From Actinobacteria bacterium OK074 (lineage in GTDB: Bacteria; Actinomycetota; Actinomycetes; Streptomycetales; Streptomycetaceae), in NCBI GenBank assembly GCA_001298575.1, contig LJCV01000155.1, positions 1 to 64,000 of the forward strand: a stretch of DNA of 64,000 bases, given 5' to 3'. How positions within the stretch are numbered: the first letter of the stretch is position 1; the number at the start of each line of letters is the position of its first letter. Shown here piece after piece: positions 54,891 to 64,000 of this stretch. The notes under the pieces are model-generated. The model had not been told where the DNA came from. It did no database searches and saw nothing but the letters and a program-made list of their open reading frames with translations. Both the position numbers and the translations under genes were made by a program.

Positions 54891-55313
54891 GAGCCACCCT
54901 CGAATAGATCCATCACAGCAGCCGACCAGACCTGCCAGGTTCATGCCACTTCATGATCTAGTCAAGGGCGCCTCAAGGACAGTAAAGCGGGGGTCCTGTG
55001 GGGCGAAGGAGGCGCGACGGCGGGGCCGGAAATCGCCGGAGGCGGATGGGGGGTGGCCCCGGGGGCCGTGCCGGGGGGGCAGGCGCCGTACGGAGCGGGC
55101 GTCGGGCCGGACCCCGCCCCGCCCCCCCGACGCCGGACCCGGAGGTGGAAAGGGGCGCGCGGCCGTATCGACAGGCGGCTCCGCCGCGTGGGCGCGGGCA
55201 ACCCACAACGGCCCGCACCCGCCAACGGCCGACCGGTCCCGGGCTGTCAAGGGCTGTCCGGGCTGTCAGACGCCCGGCCCGAGCACAGCGCGGCGAACGG
55301 GCGAACGGCGGAC
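54891..55313. other. 423-bp intergenic region between the carboxypeptidase and whiA
   Basis: It holds the carboxypeptidase promoter area (TTGACT on the minus strand at 54965-54960), an AdpA-like site TGGCATGAAC at 54948-54939, dispersed repeat copy B at 55151-55223, and three copies of GGGCTGTC at 55241, 55251 and 55260. No gene was accepted. Confidence 0.5.
55151..55223 (+). repeat. Dispersed intergenic repeat, copy B
   Basis: 73 bp beginning AGGGGCGCG, containing GCGGCTCCGCCGCGTGGG and ending CCCGCACCCGCC. Same block order and orientation as copy A at 733-806; the segment between the first two blocks differs most. Confidence 0.6.
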
Positions 55314-56303
55314 TCAGCCGACGAGGTTGTCGGCCATCTCCTCCGTGATGCTCGCCTCGGTCCCCGGAATCCCCAGGTCCGAAGCCTTCTTGTCGGCCAT
55401 GGCCAGCAGCCGCCGGATGCGCCCGGCCACGGCGTCCTTGGTCAACGGCGGATCCGCCAGCGCCCCCAACTCCTCCAGCGACGCCTGCTTGTGCTCCATC
55501 CGCAACCGCCCCGCCGCGGCGAGGTGCTCGGGCACGTCGTCGGCGAGGATCTCCAGCGCCCGGCCCACCCGCGCCCCGGCCGCGACCGCCGCACGGGCGG
55601 ACCGCCGCAGATTCGCGTCGTCGAAGTTGGCGAGCCGGTTCGCGGTGGCCCGCACCTCGCGCCGCATCCGCCGCTCTTCCCAGGCGAGCACGGACTCGTG
55701 GGCCCCCAGCCGGGTGAGCAGCGCGCCGATGGCGTCGCCGTCGCGTACGACGACGCGGTCCACCCCGCGCACCTCGCGGGCCTTCGCGGCGATGGACAGC
55801 CGCCGGGCGGCCCCCACCAGCGCGAGCGCGGCCTCGGGGCCGGGGCAGGTCACTTCGAGCGAGGACGACCGCCCGGGCTCGGTCAGCGAGCCGTGCGCGA
55901 GGAAGGCTCCGCGCCAGGCGGCCTCGGCGTCGCAGGTGGCCCCGGAGACGACCTGCGGCGGCAGCCCGCGGATGGGCCGCCCCCGTCCGTCGACCAGCCC
56001 GGTCTGCCGCGCCAGTTGGTCCCCGCCCGCGACGACCCGCACCACGTAACGCGAGCCCCGGCGCAGTCCGCCCGGCGCCATCACGATCAGTTCGGAGCCG
56101 TGCCCGAAGATCTCCAGGATGTCGCGCTTGAGCCGTCGGGCGGCCATCGCCGTGTCCAGCTCGGCCTCGATCACGATGCGGCCGGAGACGAGGTGCAGCC
56201 CGCCGGCGAACCGCAGGATCGACGAGACCTCCGCCTTTCTGCAGCAGGTCCGAGTGACGGGAAGCCGGGAAATCTCATCCTTCACCGCTGCCGTCATCGC
56301 CAT
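55314..56303 (-). CDS. whiA: Sporulation transcription regulator WhiA
   Basis: 329 aa. An N-terminal LAGLIDADG homing-endonuclease-like fold lacking nuclease residues is followed by a C-terminal helix-turn-helix ([26 protein letters not shown]). WhiA, with WhiB, controls entry to sporulation septation in streptomycetes. The ATG overlaps the end of yvcK by 10 bp, with AAGGA eight bases upstream. Confidence 0.96.
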   Translation of the reverse strand: MAMTAAVKDEISRLPVTRTCCRKAEVSSILRFAGGLHLVSGRIVIEAELDTAMAARRLKRDILEIFGHGSELIVMAPGGLRRGSRYVVRVVAGGDQLARQTGLVDGRGRPIRGLPPQVVSGATCDAEAAWRGAFLAHGSLTEPGRSSSLEVTCPGPEAALALVGAARRLSIAAKAREVRGVDRVVVRDGDAIGALLTRLGAHESVLAWEERRMRREVRATANRLANFDDANLRRSARAAVAAGARVGRALEILADDVPEHLAAAGRLRMEHKQASLEELGALADPPLTKDAVAGRIRRLLAMADKKASDLGIPGTEASITEEMADNLVG

Positions 56304-57337
56304 GGGCCGATCCTTCCATGCATCCGAAAAATACGGTCGTACGCGGCGGCCAACAGCTCCGGATCATGCCGGGGAGTCCCGTCGGTCCGGGCCACCGGCG
56401 CCAGCTCGACCGCGGCGCCGAACCGTTTGGCGGCATCGGCGAGCAGGGCGCGATCGGGCACGGCGGCCTCGTCGGCCAGCACCACGTCCATGGCGAGTTT
56501 AGGGGCGTGTCGTGCCAAAACCTCCAAATGACGCTGCGGGGAGAAGCCCTCGGTTTCTCCGGGCTGCGGGACGAGGTTGAGTGAAAGTACCCGACGGGCC
56601 TTGGTCTCCGTCAAAGCGTCCAGCAGTTCGGGCACCAGCAGATGCGGGATGACCGACGAGAACCAGGACCCCGGCCCGAGCACCACCCAGTCGGCGTCCA
56701 GCACCGCGGCGACCGCCTCGGGCACCGCGGGCGGATCGTGCGGCACCAGGTGCACGGACTGCACCTCGCCCGGCGTGAGGGCGACGGTCGCCTGCCCCCG
56801 TACGGTGTCGACGTCGTCGGGCCGCTCCGGATCGTCCCCCCGGACGAGCGCCTCCAGCTCCAGCGGTACGGCGGACATGGGCAGCACCCGGCCGTGCGCG
56901 CCCAGCAGCTTCCCCACCAGGTCCAGCGCCTGCACATGGTCGCCGAGCTGCTCCCACAGGGCGACGATCAGCAGGTTCCCGACCGCGTGGCCGTGCATCT
57001 CGCCCTTGGACTGGAAGCGGTGCTGGATCACCCGCGCCCAGGTCTGCCCCCAGTCGTCGTCGCCGCACAGCGCGGCCAGCGCCTTGCGCAGGTCCCCGGG
57101 GGGCAGCACGTCGAGTTCGTCGCGCAGCCGCCCGCTGGAGCCGCCGTCGTCGGCGACGGTGACGACGGCCGTGAGGTCGCCGGTGATCCGGCGCAGTGCG
57201 GCGAGCGAGGCGGACAGGCCCATGCCGCCGCCGAGGGCGACCACCTTGGGCTGGGTGCCCCGGCGGCGCACCCGGCCGCCGCGCCCCTCGGGGGTGGAAC
57301 GGCGCAGCCTGCTCAGCCGCGGTGAACGTCCGGTCAT
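56294..57337 (-). CDS. yvcK: YvcK-family protein (gluconeogenesis factor, UDP-GlcNAc binding)
   Basis: 347 aa. The Rossmann-like start [18 protein letters not shown] and [14 protein letters not shown], plus [15 protein letters not shown], are CofD/YvcK marks. YvcK affects cell shape and carbon flow. It overlaps rapZ (ATGA type) and whiA, forming a coupled series. Confidence 0.93.
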   Translation of the reverse strand: MTGRSPRLSRLRRSTPEGRGGRVRRRGTQPKVVALGGGMGLSASLAALRRITGDLTAVVTVADDGGSSGRLRDELDVLPPGDLRKALAALCGDDDWGQTWARVIQHRFQSKGEMHGHAVGNLLIVALWEQLGDHVQALDLVGKLLGAHGRVLPMSAVPLELEALVRGDDPERPDDVDTVRGQATVALTPGEVQSVHLVPHDPPAVPEAVAAVLDADWVVLGPGSWFSSVIPHLLVPELLDALTETKARRVLSLNLVPQPGETEGFSPQRHLEVLARHAPKLAMDVVLADEAAVPDRALLADAAKRFGAAVELAPVARTDGTPRHDPELLAAAYDRIFRMHGRIGPWR

Positions 57338-58491
57338 TCGCGTCCCATGTCCCGGTGCACGACCACCGTCTCGACGCCCTCGGCCACCAGCCGCGCCGCG
57401 AGCTTCTCCGACGTGGCGACCGAGCGGTGCTTGCCTCCCGTGCAGCCGACGGCGATGGTCACGTACCGCTTGCCCTCACGCCGGTACCCGGCGGCGATGA
57501 GCCGCAGCAGCTCGGCGTACCGGTCGAGGAACTCCTTCGCGCCGGGCTGGTTGAAGACGTACGCGGAGACCTCCTCGTTGAGGCCGGTGAAGGGGCGCAG
57601 TTCCGGGACCCAGTGCGGGTTGGGCAAAAAGCGCATGTCGACGACCAGGTCGGCGTCGACGGGAAGGCCGTACTTGAAGCCGAACGACATGACGGTGGCC
57701 CGGAGTTCGGGCTCCTCCTCGCCCGCGAACTGGGCGTCCATCTTGGCGCGCAGCTCGTGCACGTTCAGGCTGGAGGTGTCGATCACCAGGTCGGCGTCGC
57801 CGCGCAGTTCGCGCAGGAGTTCGCGTTCGGCGGCGATGCCGTCGACGATCCGGCCGTCGCCCTGGAGGGGGTGCGGGCGGCGCACCGACTCGAAGCGGCG
57901 CACCAGGGCGTCGTCGGAGGACTCCAGGAAGACGATCCGCCGGGTGACGTGCTTGACCTCCAGGTCGGCGAGGGACTCGCGGAGGTTGTCGAAGAAGCGC
58001 CGGCCGCGGACGTCGACGACGACCGCGATCCGGGCCACGTTGCCCTGGGAGCGCGCGCCGAGTTCCACCATGGTGGGGATCAGCGCGGGCGGCAGGTTGT
58101 CGACGACGAACCAGCCGAGGTCCTCCAGACACTTGGCCGCCGTGGAGCGGCCCGCCCCGGACATGCCGGAAATGATGACCAGCTCGGGGATGGCCGCTTC
58201 GGGGACCCCTGCCGATTCGATGCCCGTACTCACCTGTGCTCCGTTGTTCTGGCCTGTGCCGTGCGCCTCGTCGTTCCGAAGGGCGCCTTGCGCGTCTTGT
58301 ACGTCCGGGTTGTTCTGTACATCCGGTGCGGCGGACGTGACCTCGGGCGTGTCCTGGCTGCCGTGCCGGTCGTGCCGTACGCCGTCCTGGGGCCGATCCT
58401 CGCCCACGGGGTCGCGCCGCGCATGATCCTCGCCGGTTTCCTTGTGCGTGGGATGTCGCCGCGCTGTGGGGTCCTGCTCGGGTCGGGTCAT
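57334..58491 (-). CDS. rapZ: RNase adapter RapZ family nucleotide-binding protein
   Basis: 385 aa. A hydrophilic, Asp/Gln/His-rich extension of about 100 residues precedes the RapZ core: Walker [10 protein letters not shown] (109-117), FVVDNLPP, a Walker B-like region, and [10 protein letters not shown] near the end. RapZ binds small RNA and nucleotides in other bacteria; in actinobacteria its target is less clear. The ATG overlaps the uvrC stop by 4 bp, which supports the long N-terminus. Confidence 0.92.
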   Translation of the reverse strand: MTRPEQDPTARRHPTHKETGEDHARRDPVGEDRPQDGVRHDRHGSQDTPEVTSAAPDVQNNPDVQDAQGALRNDEAHGTGQNNGAQVSTGIESAGVPEAAIPELVIISGMSGAGRSTAAKCLEDLGWFVVDNLPPALIPTMVELGARSQGNVARIAVVVDVRGRRFFDNLRESLADLEVKHVTRRIVFLESSDDALVRRFESVRRPHPLQGDGRIVDGIAAERELLRELRGDADLVIDTSSLNVHELRAKMDAQFAGEEEPELRATVMSFGFKYGLPVDADLVVDMRFLPNPHWVPELRPFTGLNEEVSAYVFNQPGAKEFLDRYAELLRLIAAGYRREGKRYVTIAVGCTGGKHRSVATSEKLAARLVAEGVETVVVHRDMGRE

Positions 58492-60524
58492 CTCTCCTGC
58501 CCCCGTCGCTCGTCCGAGGCTCCCGCGGACACGGGTTCCTCCGAAGCGCCCGCCGTCGTGGTGGGCTCCTCGTCTTCCATGATCTCTCCAGTGGCCGTGT
58601 TGACGGCGGGGGCGGCCGGGGCCGCCTGGGCGAGGGCCACGGCGATCGTCTCGGCCGTCTTGCGGCCGATGCCGGGCACTTCCTGGATCTGGTCGAGTGT
58701 CGCGGACCGCAGTTTCTTCACCGAGCCGAAGTGCTTGATCAGCGCCTGTTTGCGGGTCTCGCCCAGGCCGGGCACGTCGTCCAGGGGGCTGGACCGGAAA
58801 CGCTTGGCCCGTTTGGTGCGCTGGTAGGTGATCGCGAAGCGGTGGGCCTCGTCGCGGACGCGCTGGAGGAGGTAGAGACCCTCGCTGGTGCGGGGCAGGA
58901 CCACCGGGTCGTCCTCACCGGGCAGCCAGACCTCCTCCAGCCGCTTGGCCAGGCCGCACACGGCGATGTCGTCGATGCCCAGCTCGTCCAGGGCCCGCTG
59001 GGCGGCGGCGACCTGCGGCTGCCCGCCGTCGACGACGACGAGCTGCGGCGGATACGCGAACCGCTTGGGCCGCCCGTCGTCCTCGACGAGCGCCTCCTCC
59101 CCGTCGGCCCACTCCCCCGTCTTCTCCTTCTCGGCGAGGTAGCGCCGGAACCGGCGGGTGATGACCTCGTGCATGGACCGGACGTCGTCCTGCCCCTCGA
59201 AGCCCTTGATCTGGAACCGCCGGTACTCGCTCTTGCGCTGCAACCCGTCCTCGAAGACCACCATGGAGGCCACCACGTCGTCGCCCTGGAGGTGCGAGAT
59301 GTCGTAGCACTCGATCCTCAGCGGGGCGCTGTCCAGGTCGAGGGCCTCGGAGATCTCCTCCAGCGCGCGCGAGCGGGTGGTCAGGTCGGAGGCGCGCTTG
59401 GTCTTGTGCAGCACGAGCGACTGCTGGGCGTTGCGCTGCACGGTCTCCATCAGCGCCTTCTTGTCGCCGCGCTGCGGGATGCGCAGCGACACGGCGGCGC
59501 CCCGGCGGGCGGTGAGCCACTCCTGGACGGGCTCTATGGGCTCGGGCAGCGCCGGAACCAGCACTTCCTTCGGTACGGAGTCGCCGGTCTCCTCGCCGTA
59601 GAGCTGCTGGAGCGCGTGTTCGACGAGGGCTCCCGTGGTGACGTCCTCCACCTTGTCGGTCACCCAGCCGCGCTGGCCGCGAACCCGGCCGCCGCGTACG
59701 TGGAAGATCTGGACGGCGGCCTCCAACTCGTCCTCGGCGACCGCGATCAGGTCGGCGTCGGTCGCGTCGGTGAGCACGACCGCGCTCTTCTCCATGGCCT
59801 TCTTCAAGGCCTCGATGTCGTCACGGAGCCGGGCGGCCCGCTCGTACTCCATCTCCTCGGCCGCCTCCGCCATCAGTTTCTCCTGGCGGCGGATGTAGGT
59901 CCCGGTGCGTCCGGCCATGAAGTCGCAGAACTCTTCGGCCAGTTCGCGGTGGTCGTCGGCGGAGATCCGCTCGACGCAGGGGGCCGAGCACTTGCCGATG
60001 TAGCCGAGCAGGCAGGGGCGGCCGGTGCGGGTGGCGTTCTTGAAGACGCCCGCGGAGCAGGTGCGGACCGGGAAGACGCGCAGCAGCAGGTCCACGGTGT
60101 CGCGGATGGCCCACGCGTGCCCGTACGGGCCGAAGTACCGCACGCCCTTGCGCTTCTGACCACGCATCACCTGCACGCGCGGGAAGTCCTCGTTCATCGT
60201 CACCGCGAGGTAGGGGTAGCTCTTGTCGTCGCGGTACTTGACGTTGAACCGGGGGTCGAACTCCTTGATCCAGGTGTACTCCAGCTGGAGCGCCTCGACC
60301 TCCGTGGACACCACCGTCCACTCCACGGACGCCGCCGTGGTGACCATGGTGCGGGTGCGCGGGTGCAGGCCCGCCAGGTCCTGGAAGTAGTTCGCCAGGC
60401 GCTGGCGCAGGCTCTTGGCCTTCCCGACGTAGATCACCCGGCGGTGCTCGTCGCGGAATTTGTAGACCCCGGGAGAGTCCGGAATCTCCCCCGGCCGGGG
60501 GCGGTAGCTGGACGGATCGGCCAT
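58488..60524 (-). CDS. uvrC: Excinuclease ABC subunit C
   Basis: 678 aa. GIY-YIG nuclease domain at the start ([24 protein letters not shown]), a UVR helical hairpin ([20 protein letters not shown]), an RNase-H-like nuclease part (ECYDISH, VVVDGG) and two HhH motifs ([29 protein letters not shown]). It makes both cuts in nucleotide excision repair. A Thr/Glu/Ala tail follows the HhH pair. TAGGGT lies 7 nt before the ATG, suggesting a leaderless mRNA; no LexA box was seen. Confidence 0.95.
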   Translation of the reverse strand: MADPSSYRPRPGEIPDSPGVYKFRDEHRRVIYVGKAKSLRQRLANYFQDLAGLHPRTRTMVTTAASVEWTVVSTEVEALQLEYTWIKEFDPRFNVKYRDDKSYPYLAVTMNEDFPRVQVMRGQKRKGVRYFGPYGHAWAIRDTVDLLLRVFPVRTCSAGVFKNATRTGRPCLLGYIGKCSAPCVERISADDHRELAEEFCDFMAGRTGTYIRRQEKLMAEAAEEMEYERAARLRDDIEALKKAMEKSAVVLTDATDADLIAVAEDELEAAVQIFHVRGGRVRGQRGWVTDKVEDVTTGALVEHALQQLYGEETGDSVPKEVLVPALPEPIEPVQEWLTARRGAAVSLRIPQRGDKKALMETVQRNAQQSLVLHKTKRASDLTTRSRALEEISEALDLDSAPLRIECYDISHLQGDDVVASMVVFEDGLQRKSEYRRFQIKGFEGQDDVRSMHEVITRRFRRYLAEKEKTGEWADGEEALVEDDGRPKRFAYPPQLVVVDGGQPQVAAAQRALDELGIDDIAVCGLAKRLEEVWLPGEDDPVVLPRTSEGLYLLQRVRDEAHRFAITYQRTKRAKRFRSSPLDDVPGLGETRKQALIKHFGSVKKLRSATLDQIQEVPGIGRKTAETIAVALAQAAPAAPAVNTATGEIMEDEEPTTTAGASEEPVSAGASDERRGQER

Positions 60525-60870
60525 GTCACACACCCTACTGGCGGCCACTGACAGCGGGACCGGCCTGTGGACAACGCCCCGTCCGTACGACGAACACACC
60601 GGGCCCCCGCGGCGGAGCGCACCACGGCCGCGGGGCCGGGCGCGGCGGCTTCCGAGAGCGGCGCTCGTATCCGGTGTTTCGGGCACGCACCTGAGCACAC
60701 CCTGCATCAGGTGTTGTCGCAGCTTGGTCAACACGCTTCAATGCGGGGGAACTTCGGGCCATGCGCGGACACGTCCGCCGTCGGGCATGTCCTGCCCGCT
60801 CACCCGTGGCCCGGAGGACTCGCGCGAACGGTCCGGCCACGGCCGTGACCAGGTACAGAAAGGCCCCCGC
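60525..60870. other. 346-bp divergent region between uvrC and the HTH gene
   Basis: It contains the uvrC -10 (TAGGGT) at its left edge and the ribosome site AAAGG of the next gene at its right edge. I see no other clear motif, hairpin or small gene. Confidence 0.5.
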
Positions 60871-61878
60871 ATGCGGCACGGCACACAGCACGCGGACAGT
60901 TCCCCGGCCGGAGCGGAGGCGGCGGAACTGGAGGCGGCCCTGCGCGGCGGCCCCTTCCATGTCGCGCTGCGCGCCGCGATCGCCGCACGCGGGCTGCCGT
61001 TGCAGCGCATCCAGCACCATCTGTCGCGCCACGGGGTCAAGGTCGGCGTGACAAGCCTGAGTTACTGGCAGCAGGGGGCCCGGCGGCCGCAGCGCCCGGA
61101 GTCGCTGCGGGCCGTACGCGTCCTGGAGGAGATCCTGCGGCTGCCGGAGGAGTCGCTGATCCGGCTGCTGACCACGACCGGGGAACGGCCGGGGCCCGAC
61201 CGCCCCGCCGGGCGTTCCTACCGCTCCCTGGTGGCCGCCTCGGACGTCCTGGAACAGTTCCTGGACGAACTGGAGTTCCCGCCCGACGGAGGACTGCACA
61301 CCGTGGGCCTCCACGAGCGCGTCCGCATCGGGGCCCGCCGCGAACTCCTGGCCCGCGAGGCGCACCACATCGTGCGCGCCCGCCAGGACAAGGTGGACCG
61401 CTTCGTCGCCGTCCACCAGGGCGACGCCGGCTGCGACCCGGAGCGCGTCACGGTGCGCCCGCTGGAGAACTGCCGCACGGGGCGCGTGCTCCGGCACCAG
61501 GACACCGGTGTCCTCGTCGCCGAACTGCTCTTCGACACCTGGCTGCACATCGGCGACACCTTCCTCTTCCGCTACGGCTTCGAGGACGGCACGGCCGGCG
61601 CGTGCCACGAGTACGGCCGCGGCATCGGCGGCCCGGGCGGGCAGTACACGCTCCAGGTGCGTTTCGACGAGGCTGCGCTGCCGGTGCGCTGCCACCGCTT
61701 CACCCAGCCCTCGGCGGCGGCCCCGCGCAGCGTCCACGAGGAGCTGCCGGTGAGCCCGCACCACCACTCGGTCCACGTGGTGGAGCCACGGGTGCGGCCG
61801 GGGATCGTGGGCATCGCCTGGGAGTGGGACCCGGCGGAACCCGAGCACGGTTCGAACGTGCCGCCACGTCGGACGTAA
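60871..61878 (+). CDS. Helix-turn-helix domain protein, Streptomyces type
   Basis: 335 aa. An N-terminal XRE-like HTH (about 30-75, LPLQRIQHHLSRHGVKVGVTSLSYWQQG) is followed by a long beta-rich region of unknown fold (HIGDTFLFRYGFED, QYTLQVRFD, IVGIAWEWD). I do not know its ligand. The ATG has AAAGG eight bases upstream. It precedes a PfkB kinase gene, and an inverted repeat overlaps its stop. Confidence 0.78.
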   Translation: MRHGTQHADSSPAGAEAAELEAALRGGPFHVALRAAIAARGLPLQRIQHHLSRHGVKVGVTSLSYWQQGARRPQRPESLRAVRVLEEILRLPEESLIRLLTTTGERPGPDRPAGRSYRSLVAASDVLEQFLDELEFPPDGGLHTVGLHERVRIGARRELLAREAHHIVRARQDKVDRFVAVHQGDAGCDPERVTVRPLENCRTGRVLRHQDTGVLVAELLFDTWLHIGDTFLFRYGFEDGTAGACHEYGRGIGGPGGQYTLQVRFDEAALPVRCHRFTQPSAAAPRSVHEELPVSPHHHSVHVVEPRVRPGIVGIAWEWDPAEPEHGSNVPPRRT

Positions 61879-61902
61879 GCGTTTGCGGAGGCGTTTACGT
61901 CC
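61871..61902. promoter_or_regulatory. Inverted repeat at the HTH-gene stop, upstream of the kinase
   Basis: GGACGTAAGCG (61871-61881) pairs with CGTTTACGTCC (61892-61902) with one mismatch and a 10-bp spacer. The stop codon of the HTH gene lies in the left arm. It may be an operator for the sugar kinase or a weak terminator. Confidence 0.45.
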
Positions 61903-62065
61903 GGTGCCGCATGGGATAGGTTCCCCCGGGCCGGAGGGGCTCCCGACGGTGCCCCCGACCGGCCCGCCCGCACTCCGCGGCTGCTCCGCGGCCCCGTCCC
62001 CGGACCCCGTGCGGCTGTCCGGAACGGCCGGTCGCCGTGCACAACCCCCAGAAGGGACCCCTGTA

Positions 62066-62977
62066 GTGATCGTCGTCGCCGGTGAGGCCCTGATCGACCT
62101 GGTACCGCAGGGCCCGGGCGCCCTGGCGGGCCTGACGCCCGCGCTCGGCGGCGGCCCGTACAACACGGCCGTGGCGCTCGGCCGCCTCGGCACCCCCACC
62201 GCCTTCTGCTCGCGCGTCTCCTCCGACGCCTTCGGCGAAGCCCTGCTCGACGGGCTGCGCACGGCCGGGGTGGACGTGTCGGCCGTGCAGCGCGGCCCCG
62301 AGCCGACCACCCTGGCGGTCGCCACGATCGACGGCGGTGGCTCGGCCGCGTACTCCTTCTACGTCGAGGGCACCGCCGACCGGCTGTTCACGGCACCGGC
62401 CGCGCTCCCGGAGGGCACCCGGGCGGTGTCCTTCGGCACGTGCTCGCTGGTGCTGGAGCCGGGCGCGAGCGCGTACGAGGAACTGATGCGCACCGCCGCC
62501 GCGCAGGGCGTGTTCACCCTGCTCGACCCGAACATCCGGGTGGGGCTGATCCCGGACGCGGACGCCTACCGGGCCCGTTTCAAGAGCTGGCTGCCGTCGG
62601 TGTCGCTGCTCAAGCTCTCCGAGGAGGACGCGTCCTGGCTGGGCGGTACTCCCCACGAGTGGCTGGCCTCCGGGCCCTCGGCCGTCGTGATCACCCAGGG
62701 CGGTGACGGTCTGACGGTCTTCACCCGGGACGGCACGGTGATTCCCGTACCGGGTGAAGCGGTCGAGGTCGTGGACACGATCGGTGCGGGCGACACCGTC
62801 AACGCGGCCCTGCTGCACGGTCTGGCCGTGCGGCACGCCCTCTCCCCGGAGGCCCTCGCGGACCTGGACCGCACGGGGTGGGTGAACCTGCTGCGCTTCG
62901 CGGCCCGCGCGGCGGCGATCACCTGTTCCCGGGCGGGCGCGGAACCGCCGTACGCGTCCGAACTGGGCTCTCTCTGA
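62066..62977 (+). CDS. PfkB family carbohydrate kinase (fructokinase-like)
   Basis: 303 aa from the GTG at 62066 with AAGGGA nine bases upstream. Ribokinase fold: LGGGPYNTAVALGRLG near the start and the catalytic motif DTIGAGDTVNAAL, with the catalytic Asp, near residue 235-247. It phosphorylates a sugar, probably fructose by similarity of the start GEALIDLV. It acts in the cytoplasm. Confidence 0.88.
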   Translation: MIVVAGEALIDLVPQGPGALAGLTPALGGGPYNTAVALGRLGTPTAFCSRVSSDAFGEALLDGLRTAGVDVSAVQRGPEPTTLAVATIDGGGSAAYSFYVEGTADRLFTAPAALPEGTRAVSFGTCSLVLEPGASAYEELMRTAAAQGVFTLLDPNIRVGLIPDADAYRARFKSWLPSVSLLKLSEEDASWLGGTPHEWLASGPSAVVITQGGDGLTVFTRDGTVIPVPGEAVEVVDTIGAGDTVNAALLHGLAVRHALSPEALADLDRTGWVNLLRFAARAAAITCSRAGAEPPYASELGSL

Positions 62978-63059
62978 ATCCTGTTGATCCTGTTGTCAAG
63001 GTTCGGCCGGTTCCGTGGTCCGGCGGACCGCGGAGCCGGGGTGGCTGACATGTGAACGC

Positions 63060-63094
63060 GTGGCGGCCCGCGGGGAGTTCCCGCGGGCCGCCAC
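63060..63094. terminator. Terminator between the kinase gene and uvrA
   Basis: A perfect 15-bp stem (63060-63074 with 63080-63094) with a 5-nt loop, followed by TTTT and a T-rich stretch. It ends the plus-strand kinase gene and can serve uvrA from the other side. Confidence 0.85.
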
Positions 63095-63158
63095 ACTTTT
63101 CAGGATTTTTTCCAGGTTTTCCGGATTTGCCGATACTTACCGGGAATTACCGGCCTTC

Positions 63159-63186
63159 TGGTTCAAGCCTTGTGGTTCAAGCCTTG
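63159..63186. repeat. 14-bp tandem duplication at the uvrA stop
   Basis: TGGTTCAAGCCTTG occurs twice in a row (63159-63172 and 63173-63186). The right copy contains the uvrA stop codon and last codons. Confidence 0.7.
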
Positions 63187-64000
63187 CGCGCCCGCGTCGT
63201 CTTCTTCGCGGCCCCGGCCGTCTTTTTCGCCGCGGTGCCGCTGGTGGCCGTGGTCGCCTTGGCGGTCCTGGCCGTCGTCTTCTTCGCTGCGGCCGCCTTG
63301 CGCGGGGCCTTCACCGGCTCGGCGTCGCTGATGCGTTCGGCGCCGAGGATCTCGCGCAGGAACTTGCCGGTGTGGCTGGCCGGGACGCCCGCGACCTGCT
63401 CGGGCGTGCCCTCCGCGATCACCAGGCCGCCGCCCGCGCCGCCTTCGGGTCCCATGTCGACGACCCAGTCCGCGGTCTTGACGACATCGAGGTTGTGCTC
63501 GATGACGATGACCGTGTTGCCCTTGTCGACCAGGCCGGACAGCACCTTGAGGAGCTTGCTGATGTCCTCGAAGTGCAGGCCGGTGGTCGGCTCGTCCAGG
63601 ACGTACACCGTGCGTCCGGTGGAGCGCCGCTGCAGTTCGCTGGCGAGCTTGACGCGCTGGGCCTCGCCGCCGGACAGGGTGGTGGCGGACTGCCCGAGGC
63701 GGACGTAGCCGAGGCCCACGTCGTTCAGCGTGTTCAGGTAGCGGGCGATCGCCGGGACGGCCTCGAAGAAGTGGCGGGCCTCCTCGATCGGCATGTCCAG
63801 GACCTCGGCGATGGACTTGCCCTTGTAGTGGACCTCCAGGGTCTCCCGGTTGTAGCGCGCCCCGTGGCAGACCTCGCAGGGGACGTACACGTCCGGCAGG
63901 AAGTTCATCTCGATCTTGATGGTGCCGTCGCCCGAGCAGTTCTCGCAGCGGCCGCCCTTGACGTTGAAGGAGAACCGCCCCGGCAGGTAGCCGCGGACCT
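63177..64000 (-). CDS. uvrA: Excinuclease ABC subunit A, C-terminal part (gene runs off the window)
   Basis: The frame is open to base 64000, so the start is outside; about 273 residues are visible. They include a zinc finger CENC...CEVC, signature [15 protein letters not shown], Walker [14 protein letters not shown] and the switch His in [11 protein letters not shown]. UvrA finds DNA damage in the UvrABC pathway. The tail after the ABC domain is a Lys/Ala/Thr-rich extension of about 45 residues, likely for DNA binding. uvrC lies 2.7 kb away. Confidence 0.95.
   Translation of the reverse strand, partial: VRGYLPGRFSFNVKGGRCENCSGDGTIKIEMNFLPDVYVPCEVCHGARYNRETLEVHYKGKSIAEVLDMPIEEARHFFEAVPAIARYLNTLNDVGLGYVRLGQSATTLSGGEAQRVKLASELQRRSTGRTVYVLDEPTTGLHFEDISKLLKVLSGLVDKGNTVIVIEHNLDVVKTADWVVDMGPEGGAGGGLVIAEGTPEQVAGVPASHTGKFLREILGAERISDAEPVKAPRKAAAAKKTTARTAKATTATSGTAAKKTAGAAKKTTRARKA

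Noticed and set aside
60525..60870. LexA/SOS box for uvrC
   Set aside because: No palindrome close to the actinobacterial SOS consensus was seen upstream of uvrC.

Overview
The window is 64 kb of very GC-rich actinobacterial DNA and reads as the conserved core of a Streptomyces chromosome. Supporting markers are the sporulation regulator gene whiA, the pentose-phosphate operon tkt-tal-zwf-opcA-pgl, gap-pgk-tpiA beside secG and an rbpA-type gene, the SufRBDCSU operon with an internal Rieske ferredoxin, and many GTG/TTG starts and leaderless promoters. Gene order matches what I recall of the S. coelicolor SCO1900-SCO1958 stretch. No tRNA, rRNA, CRISPR array, complete insertion sequence or prophage gene was seen. 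The window cuts a TerD-family gene at the left edge and uvrA at the right edge.

Left part (1-24 kb), accessory and regulatory genes: a TetR/MFS divergent pair, a GntR-ACC deaminase operon, a Tat-exported PhoX-like phosphatase with a PHO-box-like site, a secreted EEP-type nuclease, an ArsR/SRPBCC pair, a monooxygenase under a SoxR box, a coupled 46-aa/240-aa pair, a dapA homologue, an ECF sigma operon whose sigma gene carries a repeat insertion, dapD, a second ECF sigma operon, an SMR pump, a secreted GHSLG hydrolase and a membrane-anchored AbfB-domain protein.

Middle part (23.8-44.3 kb), metabolism and cofactors: the suf operon reads leftwards from a promoter with a CAAC-N6-GTTG SufR box. 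An ABC exporter pair and the haem A and haem O synthase genes ctaA and ctaB follow. The pentose-phosphate operon reads rightwards and ends at a 19-bp terminator.

Right part (44.3-64 kb): pgi, an MFS gene, an RbpA-family gene, secG, tpiA-pgk-gap, a large secreted M14 carboxypeptidase, the coupled uvrC-rapZ-yvcK-whiA series, an HTH protein, a PfkB sugar kinase and the 3' end of uvrA.

Functionally the window joins Fe-S cluster assembly, haem A/O synthesis, NADPH and triose metabolism, transcription and secretion accessories, nucleotide excision repair and sporulation control. I do not see a convincing undescribed multi-gene system. The most notable signals are regulatory and repeat-related: an in-frame palindromic repeat inside a sigma factor, an overlapping TetR/MFS promoter pair with two operators, nine apparent leaderless genes, and several clear operator palindromes.
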